Assembly (NCBI GenBank): GCA_963695135.1
Contig: CAVOGA010000001.1
Span: 1,054,001-1,118,000 of the forward strand
Reading direction: 5' to 3'
DNA length: 64,000 nt
Origin: Marinihelvus sp963695135
Lineage (GTDB): Bacteria > Pseudomonadota > Gammaproteobacteria > Xanthomonadales > SZUA-36
The position numbers and the translations under genes are program-made. Below the pieces are notes generated by a model. The model saw only the letters and a program-made list of their open reading frames with translations, did not search any database and had not been told where the DNA came from. Numbering within the stretch: the first letter of the stretch is position 1; the number at the start of each line of letters is the position of its first letter. Positions 9,445-17,674 of the stretch are shown here, one piece after another.

Positions 9445-9792
9445 GCGAGTCGACCAGGCAATCGCTCCCACCCCGGTGGGGGAGGAAAGTCCGGGCTCCA
9501 CAGGGCAGGATGCCAGGTAACGCCTGGGGGGCGCGAGCCTACGGAAAGTGCAACAGAAAGCAAACCGCCTTTGCTGCGCAAGCACGAAGGTAAGGGTGAA
9601 AAGGTGCGGTAAGAGCGCACCGCGCAGGTGGCAACATACTGCGGCTAGGTAAACCCCATCCGGAGCAAGACCAAATAGGAAGGCCATGCCGCTGCCCGCG
9701 GCGCCTTCGGGTAGGTCGCTTGAGGTCGCCGGTGACGGCGAACCCAGATGAATGATTGCCCACGACAGAACCCGGCTTATCGGTCGACTCGC
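9445..9792 (+). ncRNA. rnpB: RNase P RNA component (bacterial type A)
   Basis: This is the catalytic RNA of RNase P, which matures tRNA 5' ends. The ends pair as helix P1: GCGAGTCGACC at 9445-9455 and GGTCGACTCGC at 9782-9792. Conserved blocks appear in order: GAGGAAAGTCCGGGCTCC, AGGGCAGGATGCCAGGTAAC, CGCAAGCACGAAGGTAAGGGTG, GGTGCGGTAAGAGCGCACCGC, GGAGCAAGACCAAATAGG, and CACGACAGAACCCGGCTTAT near the 3' end. The length of about 348 nt and domain order match type A. Its position right after rsmI and before mraZ is a known gammaproteobacterial arrangement. Confidence 0.98.
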
Positions 9793-9828
9793 TTTTTATC
9801 TGTGACGCTTGCGTCACAGATAAAAAGC
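9791..9828. repeat. Perfect 38-bp palindrome immediately after rnpB
   Basis: GCTTTTTATCTGTGACGC at 9791-9808 is followed by a TT centre and its exact reverse complement at 9811-9828. The first two bases belong to the rnpB P1 helix. The T-rich block is on the outer left arm and the A-rich block on the outer right arm. A conventional terminator has the opposite layout on either strand, so a simple intrinsic terminator is not a good description. It could be an extended hairpin at the RNase P 3' end or a mobile short repeat. Confidence 0.85.
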
Positions 9829-9985
9829 TCCTTGTTGGGTTGATACGGCCCATCCATGGGCCGATCAACCTCGCTACGCAAAAACGTGGTTTTGCTTCGC
9901 TCGCGGCCGCCTTCGGCGCCCGTTGGCGCATCCCTGCGCCAAACCTGCTGCCCGGCAATGGTGGTCCTTGACTCTGACCCCCAAG
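9829..9985. repeat. Cluster of short inverted repeats (REP-like region)
   Basis: No gene is supported here. Several hairpins follow each other: TTGATACGGCCCA (9840-9852) with TGGGCCGATCAA (9857-9868), GCAAAA/TTTTGC (9878-9894), and a perfect 8-bp stem TTGGCGCA-TCCC-TGCGCCAA (9923-9942). The region ends with GTCCTTGACTCTGACCCC (9964-9981). From memory, that tail resembles sequences that flank REP-associated tyrosine transposase genes and dispersed REP elements in proteobacteria. No transposase is present, so any element would be non-autonomous. Confidence 0.55.
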
Positions 9986-10029
9986 CCTCTTCCCTTCCCC
10001 CTCCCCATCAGGGGGGGTGAATCTGCCAA

Positions 10030-10156
10030 GGGACGGTAAGCCTGCAGCTTTCGAAACCGTGTGAGGCATGGATGCCGAACCCGAGCCTACAGGGACGTAT
10101 TCACGGCGTGTTTCGAAAGTTGCAGGCTTGCGGGTTTCACGGGGGTTCACCGTCCC
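10030..10156. repeat. 127-bp imperfect inverted-repeat element
   Basis: The outer arms are GGGACGGT (10030-10037) and ACCGTCCC (10149-10156). Inside, AAGCCTGCAGCTTTCGAAAC (10038-10057) pairs with GTTTCGAAAGTTGCAGGCTT (10110-10129) with one mismatch. The loop holds GGCATGGATGCC, itself palindromic, and GAGCCTACAGGGACGTATTC. I recall similar 'catggatgcc...cctacagggacgtattcacggcg' sequences as short dispersed repeats in gammaproteobacterial genomes, but cannot verify this here. It is probably a non-autonomous, hairpin-forming repeat inserted between rnpB and the dcw promoter. Bases 10157-10299, up to the promoter, hold nothing I can identify. Confidence 0.6.
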
Positions 10157-10299
10157 CATGCACCTAGTTCACGCCTCCATTCTCCGCAATCAATCCCAAC
10201 ACTAACGAACTATTCTTCCGCCAATAAACCCAATTGCCCGCACATTTCCCCAAGTCCTCCTCAATCACCACCCCTGGACGCTTTAAGTTCCTGTCCTGC

Positions 10300-10326
10300 T
10301 TGACAATCATTCGCGAACTATATAAC
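10300..10326 (+). promoter_or_regulatory. Putative sigma-70 promoter of mraZ / dcw cluster
   Basis: A perfect -35 hexamer TTGACA (10300-10305) is followed 15 bases later by TATAAC (10321-10326), in an otherwise AT-rich stretch. The spacing is short but overlapping TATA-like hexamers make a functional promoter plausible. It lies directly upstream of the MraZ boxes, where the dcw promoter is normally found. Confidence 0.6.
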
Positions 10327-10336
10327 GTGCATTTTA

Positions 10337-10371
10337 GTGGGAATATGTGGCGGAAAGTGACATTAAGTGGG
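10337..10371 (+). promoter_or_regulatory. MraZ operator: four phased GTGGG-type boxes
   Basis: Boxes GTGGG (10337), GTGGC (10347), GTGAC (10357) and GTGGG (10367) recur at exactly 10-bp intervals, each separated by 5 bases, just upstream of the mraZ start. MraZ is known to bind direct repeats of this kind and repress the dcw promoter. The outer boxes are perfect and the inner two are degenerate. The site suggests the cluster is autoregulated. Confidence 0.85.
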
Positions 10372-10386
10372 AACAAGCGGAATTAA

Positions 10387-10839
10387 ATGTACTTCGGAGA
10401 AACAGCTATCAACCTGGACGCCAAAGGGCGTTTCGCTATCCCGACGCGCTATCGGGGGCTCATTGACGAGCAATGCGCAGGTCAGCTGGTGCTCACCTAC
10501 AGTGCCTTTGATTCCGGAGCTTTATGGCTTTCGCCTTTGGAACACTGGGAAAGCATGCGTGACCAGGTCCTCGGACTCGGCACCTTCGATCCCGCCCATC
10601 GGGGCCTGCAGCGTCGACTCGTCGGCAGCGCTACACCGGTAGAGCCGGACGGTAGCGGACGGATCCTGCTTCCCCAGACCCTGCGATCGGTCGCGGGACT
10701 GGAAAAGCATATTGTGCTGCTCGGTATGGGTTCCAAGTTCGAGATCTGGAATGAGACCACCCTCAACCAGAATCGACGGGACGAGGAGCGCAACCTGGCG
10801 GAGACGGCCTCCGAGGAGATGCGAAACCTGGTGCTGTAA
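10387..10839 (+). CDS. mraZ: Transcriptional regulator MraZ
   Basis: MraZ is an AbrB-like DNA-binding protein that forms a ring and represses the division and cell-wall cluster from its own promoter. The protein has 150 residues. Both SpoVT/AbrB-like repeats are visible: N-terminal ETAINLDAKGRFAIPTRYR and C-terminal EPDGSGRILLPQTLRSVAGL. GSKFEIWNE near the C-terminus is also typical. The upstream region holds four phased MraZ boxes. It is first of the cluster, 55 bases before rsmH. Confidence 0.96.
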   Translation: MYFGETAINLDAKGRFAIPTRYRGLIDEQCAGQLVLTYSAFDSGALWLSPLEHWESMRDQVLGLGTFDPAHRGLQRRLVGSATPVEPDGSGRILLPQTLRSVAGLEKHIVLLGMGSKFEIWNETTLNQNRRDEERNLAETASEEMRNLVL

Positions 10840-10894
10840 GAGCAGGAACGGGTTTCAATGAAACAACAACATTCAGGGGTGTCGGCGAGGGCCT

Positions 10895-11824
10895 ATGAAC
10901 GCTGAGCAGCATATACCCGTGCTGCTGAACGAGGCCATCGAAGCCCTGGTAACCAATCCAAGCGGTTACTACGTGGACGGCACTTTTGGCAGGGGTGGAC
11001 ACAGCCGCGCGCTTGTCGCGAGGCTGAATGAGCAGGGACGCTTACTTGCTCTGGATAAGGACCCGCAGGCGATGGCGGCGGGTCAGGAAAGCCTCGGGTC
11101 GGATGCCCGGGTGACCTTCATCCAGGGTAGTTTTGCGGAACTGGATCAATGGATCCTTGACTGGGGGATCGAAGAAGGAGGCCTGGACGGCGTGTTGCTG
11201 GACCTGGGTGTCTCTTCCCCTCAGTTGGATGACCCGGAGCGTGGTTTTTCATTTATGGAAGACGGCCCTCTGGATATGCGGATGGACCCAACACAGGGTG
11301 TATCGGCGGCCGAATGGCTGGCCGTTGCACCGGAACGGGAAATATCCCGAGTGATTTGGGAGTTCGGAGAGGAGCGCCATGCGCGCAGGATCGCCAGGAA
11401 GATCGTGATGGCACGGGGGCACAAGCCGCTGGAAACGACATCACAGCTGGCGGGGCTGATCGAGGAAATGCTCGGTCGCCCTGAAAGAAAGCACCCGGCC
11501 ACACGATGCTTTCAGGCAATCCGGATATATATCAATAACGAATTGGCAGACCTGGCCCTCGGGCTGGAAGCCAGCATAAGGCAGTTGCGCCCGGGTGGGA
11601 GGCTGGTAGTGATCAGCTTTCATTCCCTTGAGGACCGCCTGGTCAAGCGGACATTTCGAGAAGCCGTACGACCAGGGAAGGTCCGAAGGAACGTTCCGGA
11701 CCATCCGGACTGGGTGCCCAAGCTGAAGCTGGTTGGTAAAGCCATTCGTGCCTCCGAAGCTGAAATCTCCGCTAATCCCAGAGCGCGTTCCGCGGTCATG
11801 AGGGTGGCGGAGAAACTGGCTTGA
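10895..11824 (+). CDS. rsmH: 16S rRNA (cytosine1402-N4)-methyltransferase RsmH
   Basis: RsmH (MraW) methylates N4 of C1402, the same nucleotide modified by RsmI encoded about 2 kb upstream. The 309-residue protein starts EQHIPVLLNEAIEAL and has the SAM-binding block YYVDGTFGRGGHSRALV, the motif DGVLLDLGVSSPQLD, RGFSFMEDGPLDMRMD, ATRCFQAIRIYINNEL and VISFHSLEDRLVKRTF. A Shine-Dalgarno-like GAGGG precedes ATG 10895. Its stop overlaps the ftsL start. Confidence 0.97.
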   Translation: MNAEQHIPVLLNEAIEALVTNPSGYYVDGTFGRGGHSRALVARLNEQGRLLALDKDPQAMAAGQESLGSDARVTFIQGSFAELDQWILDWGIEEGGLDGVLLDLGVSSPQLDDPERGFSFMEDGPLDMRMDPTQGVSAAEWLAVAPEREISRVIWEFGEERHARRIARKIVMARGHKPLETTSQLAGLIEEMLGRPERKHPATRCFQAIRIYINNELADLALGLEASIRQLRPGGRLVVISFHSLEDRLVKRTFREAVRPGKVRRNVPDHPDWVPKLKLVGKAIRASEAEISANPRARSAVMRVAEKLA

Positions 11825-12090
11825 ATGCTCGCATCATACTTCTGATAACTGTTCTGATCGTCGACGTCGCCAGTGCGTTGGGGGTCGTCTACGCTCGCCA
11901 CCAAAGTCGTCAACTCGCCGTGCAACTGGGCCAGCTCGAAGCCGAGCGGGACAACGCCATGGCCGAGTGGAGCCGCCTGCAGCTTGAGCAGGCCTGGCGG
12001 GCGGACGCGGGGCAGATCGAAGCGGTAGCCCGTCGCGAACTGGATATGCGCGCACCGGAAGACACCCGCATCATGGTAATCAGCCCATGA
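11821..12090 (+). CDS. ftsL: Cell division protein FtsL
   Basis: FtsL is a small bitopic divisome protein that forms a complex with FtsB and FtsQ. The 89-residue product has an N-terminal transmembrane helix (about residues 4-23, IILLITVLIVDVASALGVVY). A periplasmic coiled coil follows (about 28-70, rich in L/A heptads) and then RRELDMRAPEDTRIMVI. The start is TTG 11821, overlapping the rsmH stop. No suitable ATG keeps the membrane helix. Its stop overlaps the ftsI start. The partner ftsB lies at 58786. Confidence 0.93.
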   Translation: MNARIILLITVLIVDVASALGVVYARHQSRQLAVQLGQLEAERDNAMAEWSRLQLEQAWRADAGQIEAVARRELDMRAPEDTRIMVISP

Positions 12091-13785
12091 GCGATCGCGG
12101 CGCCAGGACCTTCTCCATCAATCGCCTGTACGCGCTGGTCGGGCTGTTCGTGTTCGCCTCCCTGGGTCTGACCGCACGTGCGGTTCAGCTGCAGGTCATG
12201 GAAACGGATTTTCTGCAGGGTGAGGGCGAGGCCCGCTTTCTGCGCGTGGTGGAAATGCCCACAACCCGCGGCGTGATCAGCGACCGCAACGGCGAGCCCC
12301 TGGCAGTGAGTACGCCCGTGGACTCGGTGTGGGTCAACCCGCAGGTGCTGCTGCAGGTGCCCGAACGCATTGATGAGCTCGCCCGGGTGCTGGAAGCCGA
12401 TCCGGACGACATGGAGAGGAAGCTCACCCAGCGGGCCGGCCGGGAATTTGTGTGGCTCAAGCGCCGGGTGCACCCCAGGGTCTCGGAAACCATCCGCGAA
12501 CTCGCCGTCCCGGGTGTTCACCTGCAGAAGGAATACCGGCGCTTTTATCCCGCGGGGGAAGTCGCCGCCCACGTGATCGGTTTTACCAACATCGATGACA
12601 TCGGCCAGGAAGGCCTGGAACTGGCCTACAACGACTGGCTGGAAGGCACGCCGGGCAGCAAGCGTGTCATCAAGGACCGCCGCGGCCGCACGGTCGAGGA
12701 AGTTGAGCTGGTGAGCAAGCCGGAACCGGGCAAGGACCTGCGCCTGACCATCGACCGCCGCCTGCAGTACCTGGCCTACCGGGAGCTCAAGCGTACCGTG
12801 CTTGAGCACGGCGCGACCTCCGGCAGCGTGGTGCTGCTCGATTCGACGACCGGCGAAGTGCTGGCCATGGCCAACCAGCCTTCCTACAACCCCAACAACC
12901 TGTCCGCCAAGAGCGAGGGTCGGCGCAACCGGGCCCTGACGGACGTGTTCGAGCCCGGCTCGGTCATGAAACCCTTCGCGGTCCTGTCCCTGCTGGAGAA
13001 CGAGCTGGTCACGCCGGCCACGCCGGTGGATACCAACCCCGGCTATGTCTACATGTCCGGTTACACGATCAAGGACCACCGCAATTACGGCATGCTGGAC
13101 GTGACCGGCATCATTACCAAGTCCAGCAACGTCGGCATCAGCCAGCTGGCCCTGAAACTGGCGCCGGAGCAGATGTGGGATACCTACACCCGGGTCGGAT
13201 TCGGGGAGGCCACCGGTACCGGGTTTCCCGGCGAGTCCGCCGGCGTGCTGCGCAACCACCGGCGCTGGCGTCCCGTTGAGCAGGCCACGATTTCCTACGG
13301 CTACGGGCTGAGCGTCACCGTGCTGCAACTGGCCCAGGCCTTCGCCGTGCTGGCCGACGAGGGCCGCCTGCGTCAGCCCAACCTGATCATGGGCGTGGGC
13401 AGCCCGCCGATCTCGGTGACCGATCCGAAATTTGCCAGGCAGGTCACGGCCATGCTGGAGACCGTGCAAAGTGACGAGGGCACGGGCCGCCAGGCGCGCG
13501 TGCCCAACTACCGCGTGGCGGGCAAGACCGGCACTTCCCGCAAGGCCAGCGCCGCCGGCTATGCCTCGCGCTATGTCGCCAGCTACGCCGGGCTTTGCGC
13601 CGGCCAGTGATCCGAAGCTGGTGGTTATCGCGGTCGTCAACGACCCGACGGAAGGCAAGTTCTACGGCGGTGACGTGGCCGCGCCGCTGTTTTCCGCGGT
13701 GATGGGTGGCGCCTTACGCCTGATGAATATTCCCCCGGATGACTACGAGGGCGCCCTGGTCCAGCCCGAGGGGGTGGCGCCATGA
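12087..13785 (+). CDS. ftsI: Peptidoglycan transpeptidase FtsI / PBP3 (frameshifted)
   Basis: FtsI cross-links septal peptidoglycan and is the target of several beta-lactams. A short cytoplasmic tail and one transmembrane segment (about residues 13-32) precede the dimerisation domain, with TTRGVISDRNGEPLAVST. The transpeptidase has the acyl-enzyme motif SVMK (Ser292), the SSN motif and KTGTSRK. The frame breaks near 13590: one extra G in GCCGGGCTTT separates YVASYAG from FAPASDPKLVVIAVVNDP. The restored length is about 566 residues, normal for the family. It overlaps ftsL and murE by 4 bases each. Confidence 0.94.
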
Positions 13786-15245
13786 CCTATGGCATGAGCC
13801 TGCGAACCCTGCTGGAAGGCTGGCTGAGCGATGTTCCCGACGTGGCCATCGCCGGCGTTGTCCAGGACTCCCGCCAGGTCGAGGCGGGTTTCGCTTTTGT
13901 GGCGGTGCGCGGCGCGCAGGGCCATGGCATGCAGTTCGCGGACGAGGCCGTGCGGCGTGGCGCCGTGGTGATTCTGCACGATGGCTGTGCGCAAGACGCG
14001 GACGTGGACGTGCCGCTGGTCAGGATCGAAGGGCTGGGACAGCGCCTCGGCGAGCTTGCATCGCGCTTCTGGGCCGCATCCTCCGAGGACATGATCATTG
14101 CCGGGGTAACCGGCACCAACGGCAAGACTTCGGTGGCGCACTTCCTGGCCCAGGCCTGGACGCGCAGCGAAGGCCGGGCGGGCATGATCGGCACGCTGGG
14201 CTACGGTCTGTTCGACGAGCTTGAGCCGGCGAGCCACACGACGCCGGATCCGTTCACCCTGAACCGCATCCTGGCCCACTGCATCGACAGCGGCGCCGAT
14301 CACCTGGCCATGGAAGTGTCGTCCCACGCCCTGGCGCAGGGTCGCGTGGACACGGTGCAGTTCGACGCCGCGATTTTCACCAACCTCAGCCGCGATCACC
14401 TGGACTATCACGCCGACATGGACGCCTATGCCGCGGCCAAGCTGCGGCTGTTTACCGACCATGCGCCGCGTTTCTGCATCATCAACCGGGATGACATGAC
14501 CGGCCGGCGCTGGATTCGCGAACTCGGCGGCGAGGCGGAGGTCCTGTCGTACGGGCTGATGCCCGGCGCCGAACTGACTGCCGAGGTGCGCGCCATGGAT
14601 GCTGACGGCATGGCCCTGACCCTGCACAGCCCCTGGGGCTCAGCGGATATCCGCAGCGGCCTGCTGGGCAGCTTCAATGCCTCCAACCTGCTCGCCACCG
14701 CCGGGGCCCTGACCCTGCTGGGCATGCCCTGGGATGAAACGGTGCGCGAACTGGAGCTGATCACGCCGGTGCCCGGCCGCATGCTGCGCCTGGGTGGCGC
14801 GCCGGGACAACCGGTCGTGGTGATTGACTACGCGCACACCCCCGATGCCCTGGCGCATGCGCTGACGGCGGTCAGGGATCACCTGAGCGGCCGCCTGATC
14901 TGCGTATTCGGCTGCGGCGGCAACCGCGACCGGGGCAAGCGCGCGCAGATGGGGCAGGTGGCGGAATCCCTTGCCGATGAACTGGTCATCACCAGCGACA
15001 ACCCGCGCTTTGAATCGGTCAACTCCATCATTAACGACGTGCTGCGCGGTATTTCGCAGCGTGAAGGGGTCACCGTCGAGCCTGACCGCGCGCTGGCCAT
15101 CCGGGGTGCGATTGCCCATGCGGGTCCGGGCGATATTGTCCTGGTGGCCGGCAAGGGGCACGAGAACTGGCAGGAAATAGCCGGTCAGAAGCTGCCGTTC
15201 AGTGACGAGGCGATGGTCCAGGCCGTGCTGGAGGCTGCCGCATGA
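13782..15245 (+). CDS. murE: UDP-MurNAc-tripeptide synthetase MurE (meso-DAP adding)
   Basis: MurE adds the third residue of the peptidoglycan stem peptide. The 487-residue protein has the ATP loop GVTGTNGKTS, the TTPDPF and EVSSHAL substrate motifs, FTNLSRDHLDYH and CVFGCGGNRDRGKR. The specificity motif DNPRFE indicates meso-diaminopimelate, as expected in a Gram-negative. The start at 13782 overlaps the ftsI stop. The order ftsI-murE-murF-mraY is canonical. Confidence 0.97.
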   Translation: MTYGMSLRTLLEGWLSDVPDVAIAGVVQDSRQVEAGFAFVAVRGAQGHGMQFADEAVRRGAVVILHDGCAQDADVDVPLVRIEGLGQRLGELASRFWAASSEDMIIAGVTGTNGKTSVAHFLAQAWTRSEGRAGMIGTLGYGLFDELEPASHTTPDPFTLNRILAHCIDSGADHLAMEVSSHALAQGRVDTVQFDAAIFTNLSRDHLDYHADMDAYAAAKLRLFTDHAPRFCIINRDDMTGRRWIRELGGEAEVLSYGLMPGAELTAEVRAMDADGMALTLHSPWGSADIRSGLLGSFNASNLLATAGALTLLGMPWDETVRELELITPVPGRMLRLGGAPGQPVVVIDYAHTPDALAHALTAVRDHLSGRLICVFGCGGNRDRGKRAQMGQVAESLADELVITSDNPRFESVNSIINDVLRGISQREGVTVEPDRALAIRGAIAHAGPGDIVLVAGKGHENWQEIAGQKLPFSDEAMVQAVLEAAA

Positions 15246-16585
15246 TCCGCATGACCCTGGAAGAAGCCGGCCGCGTCCTCGGCCTGCGACTGGAGAGCCA
15301 GCTGATTTTTACCGGCGTGACCACGGACAGCCGCGCGGTCAAGCCCGGCATGTTGTTCGCGGCCCTGGCCGGGGAAACCTTCGACGGTCATGACTTCATC
15401 GCGCAGGCCGAGGAAGCCGGCGCGATCGCGGTCCTGGTCCAGCGACCGGTCACCGGACGGGTGCCGCAGCTGCGGGTCGGCAGCGTGCTGCAGGCGCTCG
15501 GTAAGCTGGCCGCCGCCTGGCGCGCCACGCTGCCGGTGCGCGTCGCCGCATTGACCGGCAGCAACGGCAAGACCACGACCAAGGAAATGCTGGCCAGCAT
15601 CCTGGGCCGCTCAGGCCGGGTCCTGGCGACCGCCGGCAACTACAACAACGAACTGGGTGTGCCGTTGACCCTGTTTGGACTGTCAGCTGAACACGATTTC
15701 GCCGTACTGGAAATGGGCTGCGGCAAGGCCGGGGATATCCGCTACCTGGCTGAACTGGCAAAACCGGAGGCAGGGGCTGTCACCAACGTGGGGCCTGCAC
15801 ATCTGCAGGGCCTGGGTGATGAGGCTGGTGTGGCCCACACCAAGGGTGAGCTTTATGCCGCCCTGCCTGCCGATGGTTTTGCCATTTTTAACATCGAAGA
15901 ACCCTGGCTGTCGCTGTGGGAGGATCTCAGCACCGCGGGGAACAAGCTGACCTTCGGGTTTCACGAGGCGGCGGACATCCGCGCGGTGAAAGACGGGTCA
16001 GGCTGGCGCATCAGGACGCCGCAGGGCGACTTTGCACTGAGCCTGAAGCTGCCCGGCAAGCACAACGTCATGAATGCGATGGCCGCCACCGGCCTGGCGC
16101 TGGCGCTTGATGTCGGCCTGGAGCAGATTCGCGACGGCCTGGCCGCCACGGCGCCGGTGCCGGGGCGTCTGAACCTGCTCACCACCGCCCGGGGCTGGCG
16201 CCTGATTGACGACAGCTACAACGCCAATCCCGCCTCCGTCCGCGCCGCGGTGCAGGTGCTGGTGTCCGAGCCCGGCGAGGCCTGGGCAGCGCTGGGGGAT
16301 ATGCGCGAATTAGGTGCGGAAAGCGACCAGTTCCATGCACAGACCGGCGTCATGCTCCGCGAAATGGGCGTCAGGCGCCTGTTCGCCACCGGCGAGCGCA
16401 GCCGTGCGATGGTCGAGGCCTTCGGCAAGGGCGGGGAGCACTTCGCCACCCGCGAAGCGCTGACCAGGGCGCTGCGCAGCGCCATACACGAGGGCGTGGT
16501 GTGCCTGGTCAAGGGCTCGCGGTCGCTGGGCATGGAGCACGTGGTGCACGCGCTGAAAGAACCTTCAAAAGGGGAGGCTGCCTGA
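15242..16585 (+). CDS. murF: UDP-MurNAc-tripeptide--D-Ala-D-Ala ligase MurF
   Basis: MurF attaches D-Ala-D-Ala to complete the UDP-MurNAc-pentapeptide. The 447-residue protein shows TDSRAVKPGMLFAAL in the UDP-binding domain, the ATP loop ALTGSNGKTTTKEM, NYNNELGVPLTL, LEMGCGKAGDI and NVGPAHLQ. In the C-terminal domain it has IDDSYNANPASVRAA and GDMRELG. The start overlaps the murE stop (ATGA) and the stop shares one base with the mraY start. Confidence 0.97.
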   Translation: MIRMTLEEAGRVLGLRLESQLIFTGVTTDSRAVKPGMLFAALAGETFDGHDFIAQAEEAGAIAVLVQRPVTGRVPQLRVGSVLQALGKLAAAWRATLPVRVAALTGSNGKTTTKEMLASILGRSGRVLATAGNYNNELGVPLTLFGLSAEHDFAVLEMGCGKAGDIRYLAELAKPEAGAVTNVGPAHLQGLGDEAGVAHTKGELYAALPADGFAIFNIEEPWLSLWEDLSTAGNKLTFGFHEAADIRAVKDGSGWRIRTPQGDFALSLKLPGKHNVMNAMAATGLALALDVGLEQIRDGLAATAPVPGRLNLLTTARGWRLIDDSYNANPASVRAAVQVLVSEPGEAWAALGDMRELGAESDQFHAQTGVMLREMGVRRLFATGERSRAMVEAFGKGGEHFATREALTRALRSAIHEGVVCLVKGSRSLGMEHVVHALKEPSKGEAA

Positions 16586-17667
16586 TGTTGTTGGGATTTT
16601 TCCAGTGGCTGGCGGGCTTTAACCCCGACTTCAACGTGTTCAGCTACCTGACCCTGCGCGCCATCCTCAGCGCCCTGACCGCGCTTGGCCTGTCCCTGTT
16701 GCTCGGGCCTTCGTTCATCCGCCGCCTGGTCAAGGGCCAGGTGGGTCAGCCGATTCGCGAGCTGGGCCCGGAATCGCATTTCTCCAAGGCGGGCACGCCG
16801 ACCATGGGGGGTGCGCTGATCCTGTTCTGCCTGGTGCTGTCTACCGTGCTGTGGTCCGACCTCGGGAACCATTACGTCTGGGTGGTGCTGCTCGTGACCC
16901 TGGCCTTCGGCGTGATCGGCTGGATCGACGACTACCGCAAGCTGGTCCTGAAGAACTCCGACGGGCTGCCGGCGCGCTGGAAGTACCTGCTGCAAAGCAT
17001 CGCCGGTCTGACCGCGGCGGTTTACCTGTACTACACCGCCAGCAGCCCGGCCGAAACCGAGCTGATCGTGCCGTTTTTCAAGGATTTCGTGCTGCCGCTG
17101 GGCTTCGGCTACGTCATCCTGACCTATTTCTTCATCGTCGGCTTTTCCAACGCGGTAAACCTCACCGACGGCCTGGATGGCCTGGCGATCATGCCGGCGG
17201 TGTTCGTGGCGGTGGCGCTGGGCATTTTTGCTTACGCCACCGGCAACACCGTGATCTCCGAATACCTGAGCATTCCCTACGTCGCGGGCACCGGTGAGCT
17301 GGCCATTTTCTGCGCCGCGCTGGCCGGGGCCGGTTTGGGCTTTCTGTGGTTCAACACCTATCCGGCGATGGTGTTCATGGGCGATATCGGCGCCCTGGCC
17401 GTTGGCGCCGCGCTCGGCCTGATCGCCGTCCTGGTAAGGCAGGAGCTGGTGTTTGTGCTCATGGCGGGGCTGTTTGTCATGGAGACGGTGTCCGTGATCC
17501 TGCAGGTTGCCTCGTTCAAACTCACCGGCAAGCGGATTTTCCGCATGGCGCCGATTCATCATCACTTTGAGCTCAAGGGCTGGCCGGAACCGCGCGTGAT
17601 CGTGCGTTTCTGGATCATTTCCGTGGTGCTCGTGCTCATGGGTCTGGCGACCCTGAAGATCCGCTGA
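16585..17667 (+). CDS. mraY: Phospho-N-acetylmuramoyl-pentapeptide transferase MraY
   Basis: MraY transfers phospho-MurNAc-pentapeptide to undecaprenyl phosphate, giving lipid I, at the inner membrane. The 360-residue protein is polytopic with about ten hydrophobic segments. The magnesium and nucleotide residues lie in GWIDDYRKLVLKNS, SNAVNLTDGLDGLA and MGDIGALAVGAALG. KAGTPTMGGALIL and the cytoplasmic loop MAPIHHHFELKGWPE are diagnostic. Only seven bases separate it from ftsW, so murD, normally the next gene, is absent. Confidence 0.97.
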   Translation: MLLGFFQWLAGFNPDFNVFSYLTLRAILSALTALGLSLLLGPSFIRRLVKGQVGQPIRELGPESHFSKAGTPTMGGALILFCLVLSTVLWSDLGNHYVWVVLLVTLAFGVIGWIDDYRKLVLKNSDGLPARWKYLLQSIAGLTAAVYLYYTASSPAETELIVPFFKDFVLPLGFGYVILTYFFIVGFSNAVNLTDGLDGLAIMPAVFVAVALGIFAYATGNTVISEYLSIPYVAGTGELAIFCAALAGAGLGFLWFNTYPAMVFMGDIGALAVGAALGLIAVLVRQELVFVLMAGLFVMETVSVILQVASFKLTGKRIFRMAPIHHHFELKGWPEPRVIVRFWIISVVLVLMGLATLKIR

Positions 17668-17674
17668 GGTCGCC

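Noticed and set aside
9793..9828. Intrinsic terminator for rnpB
   Set aside because: The T-run precedes and the A-run follows the stem on both strands, the reverse of a terminator layout.
10061..10303. Possible small gene in the repeat region before mraZ
   Set aside because: The translation runs through the inverted-repeat element; similar peptides would be produced by any copy of the repeat. No ribosome site.
11910..13658. Long antisense open frame of 582 codons opposite ftsL/ftsI
   Set aside because: It mirrors ftsI codon by codon, has no domain features, and would overlap essential genes completely.
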